32,229 bases of DNA from Actinomycetota bacterium (GTDB lineage Bacteria; Actinomycetota; Actinomycetes; S36-B12; UBA5976): contig RGDC01000007.1 of NCBI GenBank assembly GCA_009918005.1, forward strand, positions 1 to 32,229, written 5' to 3'. How positions within the stretch are numbered: the stretch's first letter is position 1; each line of letters starts with the position of its first letter. The notes beneath the pieces are model-generated. The model had not been told where the DNA came from. It saw only the letters and a list, made by a program, of their open reading frames with translations, and ran no database searches. A program made the position numbers and the translations under genes. This document shows positions 7,071 through 13,260 of this stretch, in pieces.

Positions 7071-7411
7071 TGCCAAAAGTCGGTAAGCGCGGTCATTTAC
7101 TGATGACCCAAGAGATCCGCAAGCAGATACCACAATTACAGAACGCTGCCGAAGACTCGATTGTATGGGTTAAGTTCTTTTCTCCTTACTCGAACTGGAC
7201 TTGGTATGCGACAGAGTTTGACGGCGTAGATACTTTCTTCGGATATGTCTGCGGCTTCGCTAATGAGTGGGGTTATTTCTCACTTAAAGAGTTAGAAGAA
7301 ACAACACTTGGTCCGGATCTACCGGCTATCGAGCGTGATTGCTCATTTACTCCAACACCGCTTAAAGATCTATTAGAGAAGGCAGGGAAGATTTATGGCG
7401 CGCTCTATTAA
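7070..7411 (+). CDS. DUF2958 domain protein
   Basis: A 113-residue protein starting in a TAATG overlap. The series VWVKFFSPYSNWTWYATEFD, FFGYVCGFANEWGYFSLKEL and IERDCSFTPTPLKDL is the hallmark of DUF2958, a family common on plasmids and phages with no established function. The length matches the family. Confidence 0.85.
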   Translation: MPKVGKRGHLLMTQEIRKQIPQLQNAAEDSIVWVKFFSPYSNWTWYATEFDGVDTFFGYVCGFANEWGYFSLKELEETTLGPDLPAIERDCSFTPTPLKDLLEKAGKIYGALY

Positions 7412-7631
7412 AGAAGTGATCGAAACTTTATCTACGCTGGATCCGAACGCGAGCTGCGTTTGGCAGTTATGGACTAAAGACCATGTTGCCGAAGATCTAA
7501 CCGACAATGAGTGGGAGTCGGTAGTTGATTACTACGACAAGCACCATTCGATCACAAGTGATGAAGTCGGTCTTCCTGATCTAATCAGAGAAGTCAAAGA
7601 AAAGCGCGTGTTCAAAGGATCGTGGGATTAA
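7395..7631 (+). CDS. Small hypothetical protein
   Basis: A 78-residue acidic protein that starts 17 nt inside the DUF2958 gene. It has a helical N-terminus (SIKEVIETLSTLDP) and an aromatic, acidic centre (NEWESVVDYYDKHH). Similar short proteins accompany DUF2958 genes in some phages. No function can be assigned. Confidence 0.65.
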   Translation: MARSIKEVIETLSTLDPNASCVWQLWTKDHVAEDLTDNEWESVVDYYDKHHSITSDEVGLPDLIREVKEKRVFKGSWD

Positions 7632-7807
7632 TGGCAAAGCCTTTACACCCAAGCCCATACAAGCCTAATCGCGCTTCCTGCGAAGTGTGTTGGGCGGACT
7701 CTTCGGAAACAACAATTTATTGCCACAAGCAGAGTTCTTACTGCGAGCAACATTACTACGAAGTCAAATATAAGTCATTGGAGAAAAAATGCGCAAAACA
7801 ACAATAA
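7631..7807 (+). CDS. Small zinc-finger-like protein
   Basis: The ATG at 7631 overlaps the previous stop (TAATG), which I prefer to a GTG at 7622. The 58-residue product has CEVC, then CHKQSSYCEQHYYE, a Cys/His arrangement able to bind one zinc ion in a treble-clef or ribbon fold. The last codons overlap the ATG of the next mini-gene (7789). No family assigned. Confidence 0.65.
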   Translation: MAKPLHPSPYKPNRASCEVCWADSSETTIYCHKQSSYCEQHYYEVKYKSLEKKCAKQQ

Positions 7808-7965
7808 CGCCGCGTGGCTGGTTTGTGCTGGGCTTCGCAGCTGGAGTTCTACTTTGCCTATTTACTTGGGCTACGCACGATACTTGCTATGTCGGTCCGG
7901 AACATGGAAATTGGCTTGGCTACGGATCCTGTAAGGCTATGGTAGATCGCGTGGTTACGCCATGA
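7789..7965 (+). CDS. Single-pass membrane mini-protein
   Basis: ATG 7789 to TGA 7963-7965 encodes 58 residues, just below common length cut-offs. A basic start (MRKTTITPRG) is followed by a hydrophobic segment (WFVLGFAAGVLLCLFTWA, about residues 11-28) and a short outer part with two cysteines (DTCYVGPEHG, GSCKAMVD) that could form a disulfide. The orientation would be N-in, C-out. It overlaps the preceding gene by 19 nt and the next by 4 nt (ATGA). A holin-accessory, superinfection-exclusion or envelope role is possible, but not shown. Confidence 0.65.
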   Translation: MRKTTITPRGWFVLGFAAGVLLCLFTWATHDTCYVGPEHGNWLGYGSCKAMVDRVVTP

Positions 7966-8165
7966 GATTTCGCGTAACGCTGGAAGTTAATCTTGACGAT
8001 GATATTGGCGCGTTAAAGAAATATGTTCGGTGGGAGAAAGGCTTAATCTCCGTATCACACCTTAACGCGTTGGTAAAACATCAAATCAAAACAGACATAG
8101 AAGACGCTCTGCGTTCCTATGGATCCGAAGGCGAAATAGTGTCGGTGGTAAAGGCAAATGTCTGA
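7962..8165 (+). CDS. Small hypothetical protein
   Basis: A 67-residue protein whose ATG overlaps the previous stop (ATGA). It starts with a beta-strand type sequence (MRFRVTLEVNLDDD) and continues with two helices. No family recognised. It overlaps the next gene by 8 nt. Confidence 0.65.
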   Translation: MRFRVTLEVNLDDDIGALKKYVRWEKGLISVSHLNALVKHQIKTDIEDALRSYGSEGEIVSVVKANV

Positions 8166-8424
8166 TACCGATTACTCCGGCTGGAAGAACCGGGCAACAT
8201 GGAATGTCTCTATGTGGATCAATAATGATGAAAGCCTATATCGCGGTGCGGTTGAGTTTATGAGAGAAAATCCAAAGACTCGCCACCCATATCTGCGGTT
8301 TATTGAGTCCTGCGGGCTAGACTCGCAGACCACTCCGGACCGCATTAAATATAAGTCCGCGCAGCTGGACTACGCGGAATTAGACAAAATGATGAAGGAA
8401 CTAATAGAAGGAGAAGGCAAGTGA
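8158..8424 (+). CDS. DUF7249-like phage protein
   Basis: An 88-residue protein starting YSGWKNRATWNVSMWINNDE, which resembles a widespread phage family (YxGWKNxETWNVALWIxND) that I remember as DUF7249. The function is unknown. The rest is helical and charged. The family number is from memory and should be treated as tentative; the motif itself is clear. Confidence 0.7.
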   Translation: MSDTDYSGWKNRATWNVSMWINNDESLYRGAVEFMRENPKTRHPYLRFIESCGLDSQTTPDRIKYKSAQLDYAELDKMMKELIEGEGK

Positions 8425-8615
8425 TAAATCCCGTTGTTCAGAATTACTTAGCAAGCACAGGTCAAATGTTTATCAAGGCTGCGGAGTCGGAAGATCCGGC
8501 GGCTATGTTCGTAGCAGTATCGAATGCTATGAGCGTAATCGAGTCTATTCATAGTCAGGCACTAACGGCTAACTTGATTACTCTTGAACCCCGTATGTCG
8601 GAGCATTTAGCATGA
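8421..8615 (+). CDS. Small hypothetical protein
   Basis: A 64-residue helical protein with a GTG start that overlaps the previous stop (GTGA) and a ribosome binding site GAAGGAGAAGG. It has Ala- and Ile-rich helices (DPAAMFVAVSNAMSVIESI). No family recognised. Its stop overlaps the next start. Confidence 0.65.
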   Translation: MINPVVQNYLASTGQMFIKAAESEDPAAMFVAVSNAMSVIESIHSQALTANLITLEPRMSEHLA

Positions 8616-8929
8616 TGATCCAAGAAAATACAGATTACGGCGCGAGCGCTACTTACGAATTCGTTATAGTCTGCGTTACAGACGGCGGAACTGTTTGGGA
8701 ACAGATATGGACCAAGTCATACGACAACGCCTTAGACGCAGTTAAGGGTTATCTTGGGTTCGTAGATCATGCTACTTGTGTGCTGGATCGCGTAGTAACG
8801 CTGGTCGAGCCTAACGGCAAATCTCATACAAAAGTATTTCATTATCCTTACGGAAGTGAGAAAGAATACGAAGCCGCTTGCGCAAGATTACGCAAGTCGG
8901 ACCGGTTACTGAGCAGTAATCAAGGCTAG
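8612..8929 (+). CDS. Small hypothetical protein
   Basis: A 105-residue protein with start at 8612 (overlapping the previous stop) or at the adjacent ATG 8615. It is beta-rich, with TYEFVIVCVTDGGTVWEQIW and VVTLVEPNGKSHTKVFHY. No family recognised. It ends the group of small genes that begins at 6753; a 38-bp gap with the shared motif at 8924-8936 follows. Confidence 0.65.
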   Translation: MMIQENTDYGASATYEFVIVCVTDGGTVWEQIWTKSYDNALDAVKGYLGFVDHATCVLDRVVTLVEPNGKSHTKVFHYPYGSEKEYEAACARLRKSDRLLSSNQG

Positions 8930-8936
8930 ACTTATC
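8924..8936 (+). promoter_or_regulatory. Repeat of the GGCTAGAyTTATC motif
   Basis: GGCTAGACTTATC overlaps the end of the gene at 8612-8929 and lies about 32 bases before the ATG at 8968. It matches 12 of 13 bases of GGCTAGATTTATC at 6694-6706, also just upstream of a gene group. It may be part of a phage-specific promoter or a protein binding site. No good -35 box is seen at this copy. Confidence 0.35.
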
Positions 8937-8967
8937 TATGTCCATGCCCGAACCGAAAGGAATTGAT

Positions 8968-9063
8968 ATGGATCAGAAACTAAATCGGTGCGCCTATGGC
9001 GCTTGGCATTATGGAGATCAGCTCTGCGAAGTCTGTAGAAAGGCGGCGGAAGGTCCAAGATAG
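8968..9063 (+). CDS. 31-residue Cys/His mini-protein
   Basis: ATG 8968 has AAAGGA six bases upstream. The product is very short, with C8, a His, and a final CEVC (NRCAYGAWHYGDQLCEVCRK), a pattern that can bind zinc. It is too short for routine gene calling. Its TAG stop at 9061-9063 overlaps the probable unusual start of the secreted transglycosylase gene. Confidence 0.55.
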   Translation: MDQKLNRCAYGAWHYGDQLCEVCRKAAEGPR

Positions 9064-9500
9064 TAAGAGCTGCGCGATGCCTTTTAGTAGCCCTAATTGG
9101 GGTAGGTATCGTGATAGTGCCTTCGTATGCTTACGCTCCGGTGATGACACCGACCCAAAAGCATGAGTTTGTGTTGGCACAACTAGCGCCAAAAGATTAT
9201 GCTAGACACCTGCTAAAGCAGGAGTATTCCGATTCGAGTAAGCAGTTCCGCTGCCTTGCTCAATTATGGGGTAAAGAAAGCGGCTGGAACTACCGGTCCA
9301 AATCTCCGACCCATGATTACGGAATACCGCAACGGCACATGAAGCACAACACGCCAAAGGAGATCCGAGACTTTATGAAGCACCCGCATACTCAAATTCG
9401 TTGGGGCTTGGGCTATATCGAACACCGGTATAAGTCTCCATGCGGAGCGCTCGCAGTATGGTTATCGAGATCTAAAAACGGCAGGGGCGGCTGGTATTAA
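9060..9500 (+). CDS. Secreted lytic transglycosylase-like protein, probable AUA start
   Basis: The first usual start is GTG 9111, giving 129 residues, but this would cut through a good Sec signal peptide. In frame upstream of 9111 the sequence reads VRAARCLLVALIGVGIVIV then PSYAYA, with a basic n-region, hydrophobic core and an AxA cleavage site before PVMTP. The open frame reaches a stop at 9036-9038 and contains no ATG, GTG or TTG before 9111. ATA at 9060 has GGAAGG six bases upstream and overlaps the preceding TAG like the usual ATGA coupling. The mature domain has CLAQLWGKESGWN with a catalytic-type Glu, YGIPQ and WGLGYIEHRYKSPCGAL, as in actinobacterial transglycosylases/APF-like domains. 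It probably cleaves peptidoglycan outside the membrane. Confidence 0.7.
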   Translation: MVRAARCLLVALIGVGIVIVPSYAYAPVMTPTQKHEFVLAQLAPKDYARHLLKQEYSDSSKQFRCLAQLWGKESGWNYRSKSPTHDYGIPQRHMKHNTPKEIRDFMKHPHTQIRWGLGYIEHRYKSPCGALAVWLSRSKNGRGGWY

Positions 9501-9592
9501 TGAGTATCATTCCGCACCATGTTGAACCCGTTTTCCCTTCGATAGATCCGGGAGAAATCTACGAAGATGACGAAGAAGAAGACGATGATTGA
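9500..9592 (+). CDS. 30-residue acidic mini-protein
   Basis: ATG 9500 overlaps the transglycosylase stop (TAATG) and the frame ends at TGA 9590-9592. The product has MSIIPHHVEPVF and a very acidic tail (EDDEEEDDD). The bases that encode the acidic tail are read in another frame as the basic start (MTKKKTM) of the HNH gene. No family recognised; it may serve mainly to couple translation. Confidence 0.4.
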   Translation: MSIIPHHVEPVFPSIDPGEIYEDDEEEDDD

Positions 9593-9917
9593 TAAAAAAG
9601 TAGTCAGCCTAGTCAAAGAGCGGGCAGGGGGATACTGCGAGAAATGCGGACTCCCTGCCACCGACTCTATGGCGCTACACCACCGCAAGCTGCGCTCGCG
9701 GGGCGGCAAAGATACTCCGGCTAATCTGCTGGTAGTTCATCACTCTTGCCACAACTTAGCCACAGACTCAATCCACCTTAACCCCGAAAAAGCAGAAAAC
9801 AAAGGCTGGATGTGTCCGGGCTGGAAAGAGCCGGAAGATCATGTCTATGTAACGCCGGAAGGATCCTTTGCTTTATTGGACAATGAAGGTAATATCAAGA
9901 TACTAGGGAAGGCATAA
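9567..9917 (+). CDS. HNH endonuclease
   Basis: A 116-residue protein, or 110 if the second ATG at 9585 is used. The ββα-metal core is seen: CEKCG (zinc-binding pair), LHHRKLRSRGG with catalytic His, then TPANLLVVHHSCHN with the conserved Asn and His, and a later C in GWMCPGW. Phage HNH proteins of this size nick or cut DNA; some assist packaging, but this one lies next to ssb and far from the terminase genes, so a role in replication or as a free-standing homing-type nuclease is as likely. Confidence 0.85.
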   Translation: MTKKKTMIDKKVVSLVKERAGGYCEKCGLPATDSMALHHRKLRSRGGKDTPANLLVVHHSCHNLATDSIHLNPEKAENKGWMCPGWKEPEDHVYVTPEGSFALLDNEGNIKILGKA

Positions 9918-9918
9918 A

Positions 9919-10281
9919 ATGAATATTTCAGTTAAGGGTAATGTCGGACAAAATCCGGAGTTCAAGGTAAGTAAGTCAGGCACACAGGTTTGTTCTTTCT
10001 CGCTGGCATACACGCCACGCAAGAAGCAGGGCGCTGAGTGGATAGACGGGGAAACAATGTGGTTCCGCGTAGTTCAATTTGGCGAGAAGGCTGAGCAGCT
10101 CGCGGATCTAATTACTAAAGGTGACGCGGTTATCGTAGTAGGATCTCTGTCGCAATCTACCTATCAAGCCAAAGACGGATCTGAAAAGACAAGTCTTGAA
10201 ATAACGGCTACCGATGTAGGAGTATTGCCAAAGAAAACACAAAGTAATCGAAGTAGCCGGAAGGAAGATGTGCCTTGGTAG
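9919..10281 (+). CDS. ssb: Single-stranded DNA-binding protein
   Basis: A 120-residue OB-fold protein: MNISVKGNVGQNPEFKVSKS, FSLAYTPRKKQ, WFRVVQFGEKAEQLAD and GDAVIVVGSLSQSTYQ follow the bacterial SSB pattern. The C-terminal tip is EDVPW in place of the usual DDIPF, keeping an acidic-Pro-aromatic end for partner binding. The linker is short compared with cellular SSB. It would coat single-stranded DNA during phage replication and recombination. Its end overlaps the next gene by 7 nt. Confidence 0.93.
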   Translation: MNISVKGNVGQNPEFKVSKSGTQVCSFSLAYTPRKKQGAEWIDGETMWFRVVQFGEKAEQLADLITKGDAVIVVGSLSQSTYQAKDGSEKTSLEITATDVGVLPKKTQSNRSSRKEDVPW

Positions 10282-10463
10282 ATGAAGAATGGCTGAGTGC
10301 GGCAGAAGTAGCACAATTACTGGGAGTCAATCTCAATAACTTACGGCAGATCCAATATAGAAAGTCGTTAGCGTGGGGCAAGAAAAAAGGCAGAAGCGTG
10401 TTCTACCTTAGATCCGAAGTAGAAGCCTACGCAGCTCGGCGCGCAGCCCGTAATAAACTGTAA
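10275..10463 (+). CDS. Excisionase-like helix-turn-helix protein
   Basis: A 62-residue protein that starts at TTG 10275 inside the ssb end. WLSAAEVAQLLGVNLNNLRQ is a MerR/excisionase type helix-turn-helix (HTH_17-like), followed by a wing (GKKKGRSVFYLRSEVEAYA) and a basic end. No integrase is visible in the window, so a regulator role is as likely as an excisionase role. There is no ATG or GTG in frame near the start, so TTG is the best choice. Confidence 0.7.
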   Translation: MVDEEWLSAAEVAQLLGVNLNNLRQIQYRKSLAWGKKKGRSVFYLRSEVEAYAARRAARNKL

Positions 10464-10472
10464 GATCTTTCT

Positions 10473-10649
10473 ATGATAGTCATAGATGATCGCCCGATTA
10501 CGGTAGCCGATATTGACGAAGCCTTATCGCATATTTGCGAAATGCTTCAAGATCGCTACGGCAACCGCCTGACCCACCAACGAAAGCAAATGTTGCTGGA
10601 GTCTATTGACGATCTACTTGACTACCGATTACAAATTACATTACAGTAG
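10473..10649 (+). CDS. Small hypothetical protein
   Basis: ATG 10473 to TAG 10647-10649 encodes 58 residues, filling the gap between the excisionase-like gene and the modification cassette. It is helical and acidic (PITVADIDEALSHICEMLQD, then RKQMLLESIDDLLDYRLQ). No family recognised. It stops 4 bases before the ATG of the ParB-like gene at 10654. Confidence 0.6.
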   Translation: MIVIDDRPITVADIDEALSHICEMLQDRYGNRLTHQRKQMLLESIDDLLDYRLQITLQ

Positions 10650-10653
10650 ATCT

Positions 10654-11352
10654 ATGAACATAGAGAAGGTAGCGCTGGACTCAATCCGCGAATATCACAA
10701 TAACCCACGCAAAGGCAACACTTCGCTAATTGCCGAGTCGCTTTCGACTTACGGACAATACAAGCCAATAACAGTAAATAAAAGATCCGGAGAGATCCTT
10801 GCCGGTAATCACACTTACCGAGCTGCGAAAGAACTTGGTTGGTCGGAAATAGATGTTGTTTATGTTGATGTAGATGAAACTACCGCCGCCAAGATCGTAG
10901 CCATAGATAATCGGTCCGCAGATTTGGGCGAATACGATAACGAAAAGTTAGCAGCTTTACTAGAAACTTTACCTGAGTTAGACGGATCCGGTTATACGCT
11001 AGATGAGTTTGACGCACTTATTGCCGACATACAAGAAGAAACAACTCCGGAGTTATCAAAGTCCGCTTTCTCTCAGGTTCAAGTAGGGGAGACAGGGCAG
11101 AGCGGAACCCGTTATATCGAGACGCTGGCTGCGTATGGCGAGCGTTACAATCAAAGAGCAACCCGTATGCTCATGGCAGACTTTCCGCCGGAGATCTATG
11201 TGTGGCTAATTGATAAACTTATCTTTGTGCGAAACACGCATAATTTAACAAGCAACGGAGATGCCATAGTAAAAATGGCAGAGATAATCTCAGGGGAGAG
11301 CGCGCCACATGAGTCAGATCAAAATAGCGGATCTACCGATACACAGGATTAA
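10654..11352 (+). CDS. ParB/sulfiredoxin-like domain protein of modification cassette
   Basis: I use ATG 10654 (232 residues); an upstream frame start at 10606 lies inside the previous gene. The ParB/Srx domain is in residues 1-110: NPR (17-19), GQYKPI (34-39), AGNHTYRAA (50-58), then VYVDVDE. The C-terminal half is helical and ends in a polar tail. Proteins of this type accompany phage DNA-modification genes and have been proposed to act as nucleotide-hydrolysing or phosphorylating enzymes, or as DNA-binding specificity factors. The TET/JBP gene starts 44 nt before its end, so the two are closely coupled. Confidence 0.75.
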   Translation: MNIEKVALDSIREYHNNPRKGNTSLIAESLSTYGQYKPITVNKRSGEILAGNHTYRAAKELGWSEIDVVYVDVDETTAAKIVAIDNRSADLGEYDNEKLAALLETLPELDGSGYTLDEFDALIADIQEETTPELSKSAFSQVQVGETGQSGTRYIETLAAYGERYNQRATRMLMADFPPEIYVWLIDKLIFVRNTHNLTSNGDAIVKMAEIISGESAPHESDQNSGSTDTQD

Positions 11353-12187
11353 GCGAGTTCTATCAGAAGAACAGGCAACCGAGTTGGTAGGCACAGTAGT
11401 TCCTGACTACGAACCTACTTGCAACGAAGCCGGTATTTGGATAGATGACGATACGGAAGAAATCGTATTTGTTTATTTCCCTATGCCTGACGAAGTCAAT
11501 ATCTTGCGCAAGGCAGTTCTCAACATCAAGTATGGAGAGACTATTCGCCAATCAACCGGACTCAAAAATAAGTCACGCACTTTCGGAATGGCTCCGAGAA
11601 AGATCTATCAGAAGCGCGAGAGCTGCCGCCCTACTACGCTGGCACAAGAACAACCTATGGAACACGCAGTATTGGTGAAGTTTGCGGAAAAGTTTGCCGA
11701 TATGTATAAAGAGTTTGCTCCGCACTTATACGAAAACGATAAGAAAAACTTGGCTGACGCTGGACTTGACGATGAGTGGAGAATGACCGATGACGCGCTT
11801 TGGACTTCCGGCGTAGTCAATAAGTCTTCTACTTTGCCTTATCACCGAGACGGCTTCAACTTTGCAACTTGGTCTGCTATGCCGGTAATCCGAAAGAATA
11901 TGGCTGGTGGCTATTTAACTATTCCGGAGTATAACTTTACTTGCTCATGTCGAGACGGGTGGGTGACTTTCTTTGCGGGATACAAGTATGTTCATGGTGT
12001 AACTCCGATGAGTCCAAAGACAAAAGACGCATACCGATACTCAATAGTTTATTACGCGCTACGCGGCATGAAAGATTGTTTTACTTACGCAGTTGAAACC
12101 GCTAAAGCGAAAGAGCGCCGGACCGCTCGCGAAGACAAAATGGCGGCAGTTCTCAAAGGCGAAGCGGAAGCACCCGTATTTAGATAA
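11309..12187 (+). CDS. TET/JBP-family 2-oxoglutarate/Fe(II) dioxygenase
   Basis: A 292-residue protein with AGGGGAG ahead of its ATG. The double-stranded beta-helix core shows the iron ligands H179-x-D181 (LPYHRDGFNF) and H229 (KYVHGVTPM), and a likely 2-oxoglutarate ligand R243 (AYRYSIVYY). GGYLTIPEYNF and DGWVTFFAGYKYVHG are typical of the phage TET/JBP group, as is TFGMAPRK before the core. The family oxidises the 5-methyl group of thymine (JBP) or 5-methylcytosine (TET) in DNA. With the neighbouring kinase and transferase, it probably makes the hydroxymethyl base on which the rest of the pathway builds. Confidence 0.85.
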   Translation: MSQIKIADLPIHRIKRVLSEEQATELVGTVVPDYEPTCNEAGIWIDDDTEEIVFVYFPMPDEVNILRKAVLNIKYGETIRQSTGLKNKSRTFGMAPRKIYQKRESCRPTTLAQEQPMEHAVLVKFAEKFADMYKEFAPHLYENDKKNLADAGLDDEWRMTDDALWTSGVVNKSSTLPYHRDGFNFATWSAMPVIRKNMAGGYLTIPEYNFTCSCRDGWVTFFAGYKYVHGVTPMSPKTKDAYRYSIVYYALRGMKDCFTYAVETAKAKERRTAREDKMAAVLKGEAEAPVFR

Positions 12188-12204
12188 CGCAAGGGGAAGG
12201 CAGT

Positions 12205-13260
12205 ATGAGCAATTTAAAGGAAGGCTTAGATTTCCGCCTACCGCAATACCGATACGATGTATTTCTTGATTTCTATGAGTTTCACTTGAAGTATCGCGCA
12301 CATCCCGGTTGCGTTTATTATCTAATGCCCTATCTCCGGGATCGCTACGGGTGGGATAACGAAGCAGCTCTATGGTTTGCGTTTATCAACGGCAACACGC
12401 AGAACCCGGTCACAAGCCTAATTCTCCACCGGAGATTTCCGGATAAAGGTCAATGGCTGGATCTAGTCAAGTTCTACAAAGAAAACTATGAGCGGCTGGA
12501 GTTCGATACCGATAGGCGCTATCACAAGAAGTCTATGCCGGCAGCGATAGAGAGTTATCTTGCGCTGGTCGGTCCGGATCAATGGGAGTTTTATACCGCT
12601 ACGGCGCAACGCGGCTTCGTAGAGATGTGGAGAGTTGCTACTTCAATCTCTACCTTTGGGCGATTATCTGCTTACTCCTATCTTGAATATGTGCGGATCA
12701 TGGGTATAGATTTCGATTGTGACAATTTGATGTTGGCAGATCGAGACGGCTCGCGCTCGCATAGGAACGGCTTATGTATTGTTAGCGGACTTGATCATTA
12801 TGATTGGCATAAAAGCAACCCAACTTTTGACGGGAACTACCCGCCGGAGCTGATTACTTCGCTCGAAACTATGGGCGCACAGATCCTTGCCGATATGAAA
12901 AAGCGAGCAGCTGGAAAGGATTACGAAAGAGATGTCTCTTACTTTACGCTGGAGTCGGCACTATGCACTTACAAGTCATGGCACCGACCAAACCGCCGAT
13001 ATCCCAATGTCTATAACGATATGTTATTCAATCGGATTAGAAAGAACGAAGCAGCTTGGCCCGAAGAAGATCTCTCGGTATTTTGGGAAGCGCGAAAGCA
13101 TTACTTACCGGACTATCTCCGACTCGAAGATAACCCAAAAGATCTCGGACTCCACCCAAGAAAACAAAATCACTATCTCACTACCGGTCAAGTAATCATG
13201 ATGAACCGGGATTATCCCTACTACAAGAATGAATATAACGATGAGTACGATCTTTCCTGA
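12205..13260 (+). CDS. Amino acid:DNA transferase-like (aGPT-PPlase group)
   Basis: A 351-residue protein behind AAGGGGAAGG. The N-terminal part (FYEFHLKYRAHPGCVYYLMP, then GNTQNPVTSLILHRRFP) and the later FTLESALCTYKSW resemble the alpha-glutamyl/putrescinyl thymine pyrophosphorylase group, helical enzymes related to DNA glycosylases. Known relatives in phages ViI and M6 join an amino acid to phosphorylated 5-hydroxymethyluracil in DNA. Here it follows the dioxygenase and precedes the PLP enzyme and kinase, which supports the same chemistry. The exact clade is uncertain because the call rests on motif memory. Confidence 0.65.
   Translation: MSNLKEGLDFRLPQYRYDVFLDFYEFHLKYRAHPGCVYYLMPYLRDRYGWDNEAALWFAFINGNTQNPVTSLILHRRFPDKGQWLDLVKFYKENYERLEFDTDRRYHKKSMPAAIESYLALVGPDQWEFYTATAQRGFVEMWRVATSISTFGRLSAYSYLEYVRIMGIDFDCDNLMLADRDGSRSHRNGLCIVSGLDHYDWHKSNPTFDGNYPPELITSLETMGAQILADMKKRAAGKDYERDVSYFTLESALCTYKSWHRPNRRYPNVYNDMLFNRIRKNEAAWPEEDLSVFWEARKHYLPDYLRLEDNPKDLGLHPRKQNHYLTTGQVIMMNRDYPYYKNEYNDEYDLS

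Noticed and set aside
10275-10463. Evidence for an integration module next to the excisionase-like protein
   Set aside because: No integrase, attachment-site-like repeat or tRNA segment was seen nearby, so lysogeny cannot be concluded from this small HTH protein.
11363-12301. Several minus-strand frames within the dioxygenase gene
   Set aside because: They overlap a protein with complete TET/JBP motifs and have no independent support.
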